The position numbers and the translations under genes are program-made. A stretch of DNA of 64,000 bases from Rhabdophis nuchalis (Eukaryota; Chordata; Lepidosauria; Squamata; Natricidae): the NCBI GenBank assembly GCA_039707465.1, contig CM077658.1:14700074-14764073 (forward strand), in the 5' to 3' direction. The notes under the pieces were generated by a model. The model saw only the letters and a program-made list of their open reading frames with translations, was not told the origin of the DNA and made no database searches. How positions within the stretch are numbered: the stretch's first letter is position 1; the number at the start of each line of letters is the position of its first letter. Shown piece after piece: positions 24,109 through 35,600 of the stretch.

Positions 24109-25826
24109 ATAGAGAGAGAGGGAGAAATACCGTAGGTAGGTAGGTAGAGGGATCGAGAGAGAGGGAGAAATACAGTAGGTAGGTAGGTAGAGGGATAGAG
24201 AGAGGGCGAGAAATACTGTAGGTAGGTAGGTAAAGGGATAGAGAGAGGGGGAGAAATACAGTAGGTAGGTAGGTAGAGGGATAGAGAGAGGGCGAGAAAT
24301 ACTGTAGGTAGGTAGGTAAAGGGATAGAGAGAGGGGGAGAAATACAGTAGGTAGGTAGGTAGAGGGATAGAGAGAGGGGGAGAAATACAGTAGGTAGGTA
24401 GGTAGATGGATAGAGAGAGAGGGAGAAATACAGTAGGTAGGTAGGTAGAGGGATAGAGAGAGGGGGGAAAATACAGTAGGTAGGTAGGTAAAGGGATAGA
24501 GAGAGGGGGAGAAATACAGTAGGTAGGTAGGTAGAGGGATAGAGAGAGAGGGAGAAATACAGTAGGTAGGTAGGTAGGTAGAGGGATAGAGAGAGGGGGA
24601 GAAATACAGTAGGTAGGTAGGTAGATGGATAGAGAGAGAGGGAGAAATACAGTAGGTAAGGTAAAGGGATAGAGAGAGGGGGAGAAATACAGTAGGTAGG
24701 TAGGTAGAGGGATAGAGAGAGAGGGAGAAATACAGTAGGTAGGTAGGTAGGTAGGTAGGTAGGTAGGTAGGTAGGTAGGTAGGTAGAGGGATAGAGAGAG
24801 GGGGAGAAATACAGTAGGTAGGTAGGTAGATGGATAGAGAGAGAGGGAGAAATACAGTAGGTAGGTAGGTAGAGGGATAGAGAGAGGGGGAGAAATACAG
24901 TAGGTAGGTAGGTAAAGGGATAGAGAGAGGGGGAGAAATACAGTAGGTAGGTAGGTAGAGGGATAGAGAGAGAGGGAGAAATACAGTAGGTAGGTAGGTA
25001 GGTAGATGGATAGAGAGAGAGGGAGAAATACAGTAGGTAGGTAGGTAGATGGATAGAGAGAGAGGGAGAAATACAGTAGGTAGGTAGGTAAAGGGATAGA
25101 GAGAGGGGGAGAAATACAGTAGGTAGGTAGGTAGAGGGATAGAGAGAGAGGGAGAAATACAGTAGGTAGGTAGGTAGGTAGAGGGATAGAGAGAGGGGGA
25201 GAAATACAGTAGGTAGGTAGGTAGATGGATAGAGAGAGAGGGAGAAATACAGTAGGTAGGTAGGTAAAGGGATAGAGAGAGGGGGAGAAATACAGTAGGT
25301 AGGTAGGTAGAGGGATAGAGAGAGAGGGAGAAATACAGTAGGTAGGTAGGTAGGTAGATGGATAGAGAGAGAGGGAGAAATACAGTAGGTAGGTAGGTAG
25401 ATGGATAGAGAGAGAGGGAGAAATACAGTAGGTAGGTAGGTAAAGGGATAGAGAGAGGGGGAGAAATACAGTAGGTAGGTAGGTAGAGGGATAGAGAGAG
25501 AGGGAGAAATACAGTAGGTAGGTAGGTAGGTAGGTAGGTAGGTAGGTAGGTAGGTAGAGGGATAGAGAGAGGGGGAGAAATACAGTAGGTAGGTAGGTAG
25601 ATGAATAGAGAGAGAGGGAGAAATACAGTAGGTAGGTAGGTAGAGGGATAGAGAGAGGGGGAGAAATACAGTAGGTAGGTAGGTAAAGGGATAGCGAGAG
25701 AGGGAGAAATACAGTAGGTAGGTAGGTAGAGGGATAGAGAGAGAGGGAGAAATACAGTAGGTAGGTAGGTAGATGGATAGAGAGAGAGGGAGAAATACAG
25801 TAGGTAGGTAGGTAGAGGGAATACAG
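24109..25826. repeat. 43-bp minisatellite array
   Basis: About 40 head-to-tail units of 43 bp built from GGTAGGTAGGTAGA, GGGATAGAGAGAG and GGGAGAAATACAGTA. Single-base variants (AGG/AAG/ATG after the GTA block) and GTAG-run expansions at 24740-24785 and 25520-25557 distinguish units. Long minus-strand Tyr/Pro/Ser/Leu frames through it are artefacts. Confidence 0.95.
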
Positions 25827-26159
25827 TAGGTAGGTTGGGGGTTATACGGTGGTTGTGTGTACATGTTTGTGTGTGCAGGTGTAGATCTACACACAGATTG
25901 GTTGGCCATTTAACCAGACTGGGCCACAGCAATGCATGGCTGGGAACAGCTAGTAAATAAAATAAATTTCAACTGGAATGCCACAAGGCCTTGTGGCACA
26001 AGCAGGGGTGAAATGCTGTGAAGTCTGCTACCAGTTCGCTTCGCGCAGGCATGCGCACCCCAGGCGCTAAGAAGCCTTTTCTGAGTCTGCAAAGGTAAGT
26101 AAAACAGCGAGGATGGGGGGTGGGTGGGAAACAGCTGTGCCATGCGATTTAGATTCACT

Positions 26160-26240
26160 AGAATCTAATTCACTGGCACCACCCCCTAGAGTCGGGAATG
26201 CCTAGCACATATGTGCGAGGGGAACCTTTACCTTTAAAGA
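26160..26240 (-). mobile_element. tRNA-SINE body fragment
   Basis: CACCACCCCCTAGAGTCGGG and GCACATATGTGCGAGGGG are from the SINE seen at 20105 and 48000. The strand is uncertain. Confidence 0.5.
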
Positions 26241-27600
26241 CTTTAGAAGCATCGGCTGCAGTGGGCTGAGTGTCCTTTGGAAGGGGTGCGGCAAGGTTTT
26301 ATTTACGGTTGTGTAATGTGTTCTTTCACACAGATATTCCCTTTACAAATTCTAGCCTGGGCAAGAAAAGTTTTATCTTTCAGAAAACCTTTTCAGGAAG
26401 AGAAGAAAATAAACCATCACTGATACGTCCCGAATATGCAAAACTGGCAGCTGTCCTAAGAGAGGGAAGATAACATAACACTCTGTGACTTGAGGATATT
26501 AATCAAAAGTGTGTGGAGATTGGTTTAATCAAAAGGACATCAGCTTGGCATAAGAAAAAAATAAAAATTTAGAAAAACAGCATCTGGAAAATATACCAGA
26601 GAGATGTTTGTCTAACTTTTGTTTAAACCAGATGTCAGAGTGCTGGGATAACTCATATTGGGCAATAGCCTTAGGATGTGTTTCCTGTCTTTAATGTTAG
26701 TTATGAGTCAAGTATGGGTTTTTTTCCTGCACATTCTGCCAGAAGTTTTGCTTACATGATAACAAAAGTAAAATGCAAATTGACACATTTTTGGTATTAC
26801 TGCCCTCTGAGATGAGCATACTGTACTCATTATGTTTAAGCCCCTGGGCACATTTGGACATTTATGAGCATGTTATACATTAGATGGATCGTATCTGGTC
26901 TGCAAAACTCTAGACAACCACCAGTTGGCAGCATAAAGATTCTGAACAATTCCCTCTGCTACCATCTAGTGGTCATATAGCACACTGTAGACCAGATATG
27001 ATCAACTTACACAAGTGCTCTTGCAAAGTAAATAATATAGAAACAAATAGCTTTCCTCTTCGCAAAATGTTTCGCCTTTTAGGCAAGACTAGTTCAAAAT
27101 TTCTACCCAAGTGAAGCAAGGAGCTTCGAGGAGGAGTCCATAAGCACATTCATGTCCAAAACTGCCAAGATCTAAATTTACACACCAAGCTCTTGACATC
27201 TAAGTACACTTACAGAAACTTCTTTAATCAGATTTATTAATGGAGGAACAAAAGATAAGGTTACATAAACCTGAACAAGCGATTACCTTTTAGATCCAAT
27301 TTAACTCTTGAGTTTACTAAGGTTGGGGCTTTCTTCATTCTTCTGGGTGCCATCATTTGAGGAGATGGTCACCTGTGGTGCCAATAAACAGATAAACTAC
27401 CTTGGCAGCTTGACCTCTTAGTCCTGCTGGCTGCGGAATTCTGGGAGTTGAAGTCCACACCTCCTCAAGTTGCCAAGGTTGAGAATCACTGCTTTAGAAG
27501 ATCTGTATGTCTCCTTATTCAATGTGACTCCCCTCCACCAGAAGAAATAAGTGTATGGACTATTTAGTTTTTACACTGACCTGAATGGCTTGTTAGAGGT
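26240..27600. other. Gene-free, mostly non-repetitive interval
   Basis: No supported gene. It contains the inverted-repeat element at 26887-27003. About 27430-27500 shows a GGGAGTTGAAGTCCACACC string common in small squamate hAT elements. Confidence 0.4.
26887..27003. repeat. 117-bp terminal inverted-repeat sequence
   Basis: GATCGTATCTGGTCTGCA at the left and the complement of GATCATATCTGGTCTACA at the right (16 of 18 match). Possibly a tiny MITE; no clear target duplication was seen. Confidence 0.5.
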
Positions 27601-27609
27601 TCTCTCTTT

Positions 27610-28890
27610 CCTGCTCTCCCATTATCCACTGATATTTAGATCCTTGCCAGTCGGCTCAGATCTAAGCATGACACGTGTCAATTCTTCCAAGCTGAGTTCT
27701 TTATTGTTCATCTGAATTCTAAAAGCGATCTGTTGGGTTTGTAGTGAACGGTGTGATCTTTGTGATTGGGGGACCGATGCTTTCCTGACTTCTTTATTGA
27801 TACCTTTCTCTCTCGTTGCCTTATCCGGAGAGGGGCTGTTTTTCTGCCACCTTTTATCTGACTCTTTTGCCGTTTCTCTGGCACTCTGTTCTTTTTCCTC
27901 TCCTTTATCCTGCATATTGGAGTTATCCAGATCTTCCGCAAGAACTTTAGTGGAGGTATCTGGGGCCCGATATTGAATTTGAAGAAAAACTGCTAGGTCT
28001 TTTTTCAATGTCTCTACATCGTTTTGGATGGCAATTAATTGTTTGAAAATTGAGACTACCGTTTGGGCTGTGAGGAGGCATTGTTTTATATTTTATATTT
28101 TATTTTATTAAATTTATACCCCGCCCTTCTCCTTGTTAGGATCCAGGGCGGCGCACAGGCATTATTAAAACCACAAAATACAATAAATATCAGTTAAAAT
28201 ATATTAAATTAGTTAACCCGTGCTAAAACCCATGTTAAAAACCTTCCCAAATTATAATTTATTTTTAAAAAGTCAGAAACGGGGGGCTATCCTAGGCCGG
28301 CTTGCTGAAATAAATATGTCTTAAGACATTGGCGGAAGAGGCGGAGGTCCGAGATAGTGCGAAAGTCGGGGGGTAGGTCGTTCCAGAGGGCCGGGCCCGC
28401 CACAGAGAAGGCCCTTCCCCTGGGTGTCACCAACCGGCATTGCCCCGCCGACGGCACCCGGAGAAGGCCCTCTCTGTGGGAGCGGATCGGACGAAGGGAT
28501 GTATGGGGTTTTGCCATAAACTCAGTCGAATTTTCCCAGGGTAGAGTCTCTGTATTCTGAATTATCTGTTTATTGGTCGCCTTTTTAGCTTTTAGCTCAG
28601 CCTCCAAGTGGGAAGTTATTGGGCTAATTCTTTGTGAAAAGTGCTGGCTTTCAGTTTGTTCCCCTCAGCCAGATCAGCAAAGTCTAGTAAATGATGTTTT
28701 TCCACAACTTTTGTCAGGTCTTGTTCTAATCTCTCCAGATTATTGGGGATGGGGGGGGGGAGGTTTGTTTTACTTACAGATCTCTTGCTGACAAGGAGCT
28801 CCTCGATTCTTGGCTGTTTTGCTGTTTTCACAGGAGGAAAAAATCTCGGGCTGGTGCCATGGCGTTTCTTTCTTTTTCCCATGCCTTTTT
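27610..28890 (-). mobile_element. L1 ORF1-like relic, split by an L2-like insertion
   Basis: The minus strand from 28882 encodes MGKRKKRHGTSPRFFPPVKT...NLERLEQDLTKVVEKH and, after the L2 fragment at 28083-28512, VETLKKDLAVFLQIQ and a Ser/Lys/Glu-rich stretch to 27622. The basic N terminus and coiled-coil-like heptads fit an L1 ORF1 protein of a different family from 37410. No ORF2 is seen. Family assignment is tentative. Confidence 0.5.
28083..28512 (-). mobile_element. L2-like LINE 3' end nested in an L1-like relic
   Basis: Minus-strand frame [20 protein letters not shown]...[19 protein letters not shown], with 3' end ACCCCGCCCTTCTCCTTG and an ATTTTATTTTATTAAA tail at 28083. Confidence 0.85.
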
Positions 28891-28899
28891 AGTTCTTGG

Positions 28900-29310
28900 C
28901 AGCAAACAAAAGTATTTAATTGTGTTATATTCTACGCTATTATCTCCACAGAAAAATGTTAATGAAATAAAAAAGGACCCAATTGGAGTGCTAAAAATAG
29001 ATAAAATAAAATAAAACTCTTTAAAGTTCTTTATTGTTTCACTCCTATAGAAAAAAAAATTATTGTCAGACTGGGGATTTTACTGTCTGAATCTACAATG
29101 TACTCTGTGAACTATTAAGGAGGATCTGTCTCCCACCCCCATCCACTTTCCGTCCTTAAGAAGTTAGAGATTCAAGAGTTTGTGTTAGTTTAGCAACTGG
29201 CTGGAAACAGCAATCCCCAGAATGAATCTTTGCCCAATAGATTGTGTAACATATTGTGAAAGCATCTTATATTACATCCACTCTATCCCCCCACCCGACT
29301 TCTCTCCTTT
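28900..29310. other. Gene-free interval
   Basis: AT-rich sequence upstream of the L1-like relic; nothing recognisable. Confidence 0.35.
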
Positions 29311-29314
29311 TACT

Positions 29315-29495
29315 TTTTGTAGTACTTTTTAATCGGGGTTTGTTTGGTTTTTTTTAATTTTAAGAGAGGCCAAATTGTTTAATATGCTTTTAAAACTGTG
29401 TTTTTAACTTTTATATAATCTGTTTTGCTTTCGCTGTGCACCGCCCTGAGTCCTTCGGGAGTAGGGCAGTATAAAAAACTAATAAACCTTAAACC
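29315..29495 (+). mobile_element. L2-like LINE 3' UTR end
   Basis: GTGCACCGCCCTGAGTCCTT..GGGAGTAGGGCAGTATAAAAAAC then AATAAACC. Confidence 0.65.
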
Positions 29496-29499
29496 TTAA

Positions 29500-29855
29500 G
29501 GGATTGCACAGCCATTTGTCTGAAATGTTAGTTATGTTAGTTAAATGTTAGTGTCTTTTGCTTGCGTAGGGGGTTGGAGTAGAAGACTTCCAATGGCCAT
29601 CCTAACTGTTATTCCTCCCTCCCTCCCTCCCTCCCTTCCTTCCTTCCTTCCTTCCTTCCTTCCTTCCTTCCTTCCTTCCTTCTTCCCTCCCTCCCTCCCT
29701 CCCTCCCTCCCTCCTTGCCTCCAGAAGTTGTGGGTGTTCAAGAGATTGGACAGCCATTGGTCTGAAATGGTATAGAGCCTTTTTCTTGAGCATGGGTTTG
29801 GACTAGACCTCCAAGGTCCCTTCCAGCTCTGTTATTCTATTATCCTGTTATCCTG
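29500..29855 (+). mobile_element. Short CR1-type 3' ends around a (TCCC)/(TTCC) run
   Basis: Two CR1 tail pieces (CAGCCATTTGTCTGAAATG; GGGTTTGGACTAGACCTCC) flank a (CCTC)n(CTTC)n(CCTC)n microsatellite at 29612-29713. Confidence 0.6.
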
Positions 29856-30359
29856 ATACCCCACAGAGTTAGACAAGCAGCCAACAACCCATGGTTTGAA
29901 CCCCTAAATACTTTTCTACACAAACAGCAGTCACATCGATTTTTCAGGTAGGGAAGGAGGCAGACAGATCAATAAAGGGACAGCATTAAGAAACCATACC
30001 CCTTATTTAGCATGAATTCAAGGAGCATCTTATTTTACTAAACCTGAACCCAAGAATACAGCCTGTGATGGAGAAGGCAAGGTAAACGTCACTTTCATCA
30101 ATGGCTTCATTCCTGGAGGTTTTCAAACAATATGTGATTTGTTCTTTGGGTTTTTTTTTTTAATTTTATAGATTTACCCATTTGTTCATAAGCTGTTTTG
30201 GTTTTTTTGTAAATAGATTTTTTTTATTTTTCCCATTTCAAAACCATTCATTGATATCCATTCTTATAAATGCTCTTTAACATTTATCTATTCATCATTA
30301 ATCTCTGTACACATTCTTACATATATAACTGTATAATAACAGTTTGGATCGCTTTCTTA

Positions 30360-30905
30360 TACAATACAATACAATAGCAGAGTTGGAAGGGACCTTGGAG
30401 GTCATCTAGTCCAACTCCCTGCCTAGGCAGAAAACCCTATACCATTTCAGACAAATGGCTATCCAACATCTTCTTGAAGACTTGCAGTGTTGGGGCATTC
30501 ACAACTTCTGGAGGCAACTTCTGTTCCACTGATTAATTGTTCTAACTGTCAGGAAATTTCTCCTCAGTTCTAAGTTGCTTCTCTCCTTGATTAGTTCCCA
30601 CCCATTGCTTCTTGTCCTACCCTCAGGTGCCTTGGAGAATAGTTTGACTCCCTCTTCTTTGTGGCAACCCCTGAGATATTGGAACACTGCTATCATGTCT
30701 CCCCTAATCCTTCTTTTCATCAGACTAGACATCCCCAGTTCCTGCAACCGTTCTTCATATGTTTTAGTCTCCAGTTCCCTCATCATCTTCGTTGCTCTTT
30801 TCTGCCCTCTTTCTAGAGTCTCCACATCTTTTCTACATCGTGGTGACCAAAACTGAATGCAGTATTCCAAGTGTGGCCTTACCAAGGCATTATAAAGTGG
30901 TATAT
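30360..30905 (-). mobile_element. CR1-type LINE 3' end
   Basis: The minus strand encodes [59 protein letters not shown]; the 3' terminus with (ACAAT)n is at 30360. Confidence 0.9.
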
Positions 30906-31185
30906 TCTTGCCCCCCCCCCACTTTTCTCCATCTTATTTTGCAACAGCCTTACTCCTACCTTCTCAAGCTCCCTTCTCTGCCTTCTTATTAGCTGTTTTT
31001 TTCAAGAGAGGAAGCAAAGCAAACATCTGTTAGACATGTAAACATTCCCCATTGAAAATGCCAGAAATGTATCCCCTCACATAATTAAGGAAGTAAAGTA
31101 TGTGCTGATCCTTTGGATGGCGGCCAATCATCTCTCTCTCCCACCACCCCGTTCTCCAAAGAACTGGACACTGGAGCCAAGTAAC

Positions 31186-31193
31186 TTACATAA
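31186..31193 (+). promoter_or_regulatory. TTACATAA motif upstream of orphan exon B
   Basis: TTACATAA (reverse complement TTATGTAA) matches the D-box consensus bound by PAR-bZIP factors. It lies about 100 bp before the exon B ATG within AACTTACATAAC, a string also present twice upstream of copy E. Function is inferred. Confidence 0.35.
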
Positions 31194-31291
31194 CCCAGGG
31201 TGGAGGGGTTGGGGGCCAGCTAGGACTGGATGAGATTTAACTGGGTTGAGCACAGGACGGTTTGTTAGTTGGCTGCAAGCAGGCAAGAGAG

Positions 31292-31438
31292 ATGGAGCAA
31301 CTGAATCCGCCCAGCGTTCTGGTAACCGGGGCCAACCGGGGACTTGGCTTGGAGCTGGTCAGGCAGCTGGTGGAGAAGAGCAGCCCCCCCAAATGGATCT
31401 TTGCCACTTGCCGGGACCCCGTAGGACCCCGTGCCCAG
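31292..31438 (+). CDS. Orphan SDR exon 1 (copy B)
   Basis: An intact 147-bp first coding exon starting with MEQLNPPSVLVTG and ending in a phase-0 donor (CAG|GTGAGG). It encodes the TGANRGLG cofactor loop and the IFATCRDP segment shared by all copies. No exon 2-6 is found between it and the next exon 1 at 32620. It may be an alternative first exon of copy C, since its donor phase matches exon 2 at 34038, or a gene remnant left by duplication or deletion. The reading frame has no lesion. A TTACATAA motif and a degenerate TTTAA-type box lie upstream. Confidence 0.7.
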
Positions 31439-31816
31439 GTGAGGCCTGGGGTGTTTTCGGTTTTAGTGGGAAAAATGGGGTTTTGTTTCTTTAAGGACAA
31501 TCCGCTTGACTCCTAGATGGTCGTGGTGGGAACATGATGGGGTTAGGCACGATGGAGATAAAGTGGAGCTCTCGCCTCCCAATCACCTCCCAATTCTCTA
31601 AAGAAGCGAAAGCTATGTTTAAAAAAACATAAAAAAACTTGGTCATTTTTGGATCAATTTTCAATGAATATTTAAAAAAAAAAACTTTAAAGTATCCTAA
31701 GCAGTTAGTTCCTTAAAGCTTTTTCTTTGGAACATAAATGGCATCTAATACTCTATTGATAAATGTATTTAATCAATTCTGTTTGGAACTGAACCCAGAA
31801 GGACATTTCTTCCAAC

Positions 31817-31888
<72 letters not shown>

Positions 31889-31890
31889 TC
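31817..31890. repeat. (CTTT)n microsatellite
   Basis: Pure tetranucleotide repeat between exon B and copy C. It follows GAACCCAGAAGGACATTTCT, the same string that precedes the next array at 31996. Confidence 0.9.
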
Positions 31891-31993
31891 ATATGATCCT
31901 GTCCACTATTAAACCATCTTTCCAAGCAGCTTCCATGTTTCCAGTGTCTTTTTTCTCACTCAGAACTGAACCCAGAAGGACATTTCTTCCAGC

Positions 31994-32157
<164 letters not shown>

Positions 32158-32563
32158 ATATGATCCTGTTCACCATTAAAGCATCTTTCCAAGCAGCCTC
32201 CATGTTTCCAGTGTCTTTTCCCCCCAACTTGGAACTGAACCCAGATGGACATTTCTTCCAACATAATATTCTGCCTTTTTCATATTTCCTAGAAATATTT
32301 CATTCTTCTAAGAGAGCGGTGAGAGCTTTTGCTCAGAGCAGAAAACAGACAAAATCCTTGAAATAAAAACATTCCCATTGAATGTAGCCCAAGAGAAAAA
32401 CCCCACTGATTAGAATTGGAAAGAAAGAACGAAAGGAATGTGCTGTGTTGCAAACTTGGACAAAAACACGCAGGGATAGGCGTGGGATTTAGATTAGAAA
32501 AATTGTTTGCCTAGTGATGTAACTTGGGTGGAGTGACTAGGAATGAATGGAGGGTAGAGGCAA

Positions 32564-32571
32564 TATTTAAG
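32564..32571 (+). promoter_or_regulatory. TATA-like box of SDR copy C
   Basis: TATTTAAG sits 48 bp before the ATG, in a stretch (GGCAATATTTAAGG) shared with copy D. A second AT-rich box, CATAAAAG, follows at about 32579-32586 and could serve instead. Confidence 0.5.
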
Positions 32572-32619
32572 GGAGCGCATAAAAGTCGTTTCTTGGGTTA
32601 GCCTGGGAGGTCAAAGGAG

Positions 32620-35600
32620 ATGGATCAACTGAATCCACAGAGCGTTCTAGTGACCGGTTCCAATCGGGGACTTGGCTTGGAGCTGGTCAGGCAGCTGGCA
32701 GAGAAGAGCAACCCCCCAAAATGGATCTTTGCCACTTGTCGGGACCCAGCTGGATCTGGAGCGCAGGTGAGACCTGAGGTCCTTAGTTCAGTGCTAGGTG
32801 GGGCGAACAAAGATTTTGCCTTTAATGGAAACGTGCTTGTCTCCTAGGTGGAGACAGTGCAGGCAAGCTTAGAGATAAAGATAGACCAGAGTTTGTTAAA
32901 TGAAGACTGGCGATCTTTTGGCCATTGCGCAACATTGCGCAACAAGATATCAACCCACCAACAGAGCGTGTAATTCAGCGGTGGGTTTCTGCACCTACTC
33001 GCGAGAGCCGGTTGGTGAAATTTAGAGAACCGGTGAGAGGGGGTTCCACCAGCGTACCTGGAAGTAAATCTGGCTTGCTGCTGCCAGTGACCCAACGGGA
33101 AGGAAAGGAAAGGAAAGGAAGAAAGGAAGGAAGGAAGGAAAGGAAAGGAAGGAAGGAAGGAAAGAAAGGAAAGAAAAAAAGAAAGAAAGAATTTATCATC
33201 ACAATTGAGTCCAAAGTTTTGGTTGCTAAGCAAGAGCGTTGTTAAATGAGTTTCACCACATTTCAAAAGGTGGCCACTCCCACCCTGTCACATGACTGCC
33301 AAGCCACGCCCACAAAATAGGCCACACCTACAGAGAAGGTTCTAAAAAATTTGAAACCCACCACTGGTCTAATTATATCAAAAAAATTTAATTGCACAGA
33401 ATCGGATAAGCTAACATATATCCTAAAAGACAAGCCAAACTCAATCTATGCCCAATCCTGGAAAAAAATGGTATACATGGTATAACAAGAGAATATGAGG
33501 AATAAACAAGGTGACAGTGAACTTGAGACAATTTCATAGATATATATGTAGACATCTATGCACAATTGTAAATAATAACTGATGTTAGGCTGGAACAAAC
33601 ATAACTCTTAAATTAGGGGAGTAGTTATACCCCCGGTATGTCCTCTTCCTCTTTTCTTTCTTCTCTTCTTTTTCCTTTTCCCCCTCTTTATCTATGTATG
33701 TCCTTCCCATTACCCCTATCCTATATTTGTTAAGTGTTTGATTTTATATTTATATTAATAAAGATTTTTTTTTAAAAAAAGACTGGCGATCTTTAAAATG
33801 TTTTTTAAGGATGCTTCTCTTTGCAGAATTCGGGAGAGGGGGAGAATGGGGAGACTAATTTCTCCAATCAATTGATTGGAAGACACTTGCAAATAAATTG
33901 TCTTTGCAAAATTTAGGAACCCTTGTCAGATGTCGTCCCCTTTTGTATTTAATTCTTATCCCATTTCAAATAAGCCATTTGCAAAATGCGCTGCTACTCC
34001 AAGCTAAGTGTGTGGATTTTTTTCCCTCCCTATTCAGGATCTGAAGAATTTGGCTGCTAAACATCCGCAAATTGTCATCATCACATTGGGTATGTGTCCT
34101 GAAAAATCCCCTGGTATGCAGTGGTGAAATTCAAATTATTTTACCACCGGTTCTGTGGGCATGGCTTGGTGGGCGTGGCAGGGGAAGGATACTGCAAAAA
34201 TCCCCATTCCCTCCCCACTCCTGGGGAAAGGTTATTGCAAAATCCCCATTCCCTTCCCACTCCTGGGGAAAGGTTATTGCAAAATCCCCATTCCCTTCCC
34301 ACTCCTGGGGAAAGGTTATTGCAAAATCCCCATTCCCTCCCCACTCCTGGGGAAAGGTTATTGCAAAATCCCCATTCCCTTCCCACTCCTGGAGCCACCC
34401 AAAAGTGGTATTTGCTGGTTCTCCAAACTACTCAAACTTTCTGCTACTGGTTTTCCAGAACCTGTCAGAACCTGCTGAATCCCAGTATGGTGTACAAAGC
34501 CAGATATGGGATAATGCAAATTTATTTTTCCTCCTGTAGACACAAATGATCCATGCAGTGTTAAGGACGCTGCAGCCAAAGTCACAGAACTTCTAAAGGG
34601 GGCTGGACTGAACCTGCTGGTTAACAATGCAGGGATTTTAAAACTGAGCACCGTAGAGACGGAAACGCCAGAAAACATGTCGGAGGTATACAAAACCAAC
34701 GTCATTGGGCCCATGATCGTCAGTCAGGTAAGGATAATATATTTATATATGGGGGGGGGGGGTTGGCTATTTGGATGGAAAGGTTAGGCAGAACAGATAT
34801 TAGGAAGTTTGGATTTTGTCCTCGAGTTAAAAAAATTCTGTGTTGATGATAGATTGATGTCCACTGACTTTGGGCCACTCCTTTCCTCTCAAACCCCAAA
34901 ACCAAAAACAGAACTGGGAGATTAAAAAGCTAAACTTGCTGTTAGTTGCAAAGTCATGTCCGACCCCATGGACAATGTCCCTCCAGGCCTTCCTGTCCTC
35001 TACCATCCTCTGGAGTCCATTTAATCTCATGCCTACTTCTTTGGTGACTCCATCCAGCCACCTCATTCTCTGCCGTCCCTTTCTTCTTTTCCCCTCAATT
35101 GTTCCCAGCATCAGGCTCTTCTCCAGGGAGTCCTTCCTTCTCATTAGGTGGCCAAAGTCTTTGAGTTCCCTCTTCAGGATCTGGCCTTCTAAAGAGCAGT
35201 CAGGGTGGATCTCCTCTAGGACTGACTGATTGGATTACCTTGCAGTCCAAGGGACTCGCAGGAGTCTTCTCCAGCACCATCATTCAAGGGCCTCCATTCT
35301 TTGGTACTCAGCCTTCCTTATGGCTAAACTAGGAGCTAAACTAGGAGCCCCTAAACAGAGCATAAACACATGAAATTAAAAGCAAAATTGTCTCATAGTT
35401 GCACAATCAAATAATATTTGATAGGCTATGGATATCATCATCATCATCATCTTTTAATAACCCCATAATCCCTTGTAGGTTGGAGTCTGGCCAATTGAAT
35501 GTAGCTGTGTACTGGCCAGATGCCCTTCCTGTTTTGCTCAGCAGATATATTCTCAGGGTGCCCAGCATGAGAAATATCTATAGGATCATCCTGATTGCGA

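Noticed and set aside
23783..25932. Two very long minus-strand open frames (708 and 633 aa) rich in Tyr, Pro, Ser, Leu
   Set aside because: They are read-throughs of the 43-bp minisatellite; the repeat simply lacks stop codons in those frames. No start context, splice sites or domain.
34121..34549. 142-aa frame with tandem peptide repeats, antisense and sense
   Set aside because: All frames stay open across the 42-bp repeat because 42 is divisible by three; it lies within intron 2 of copy C.
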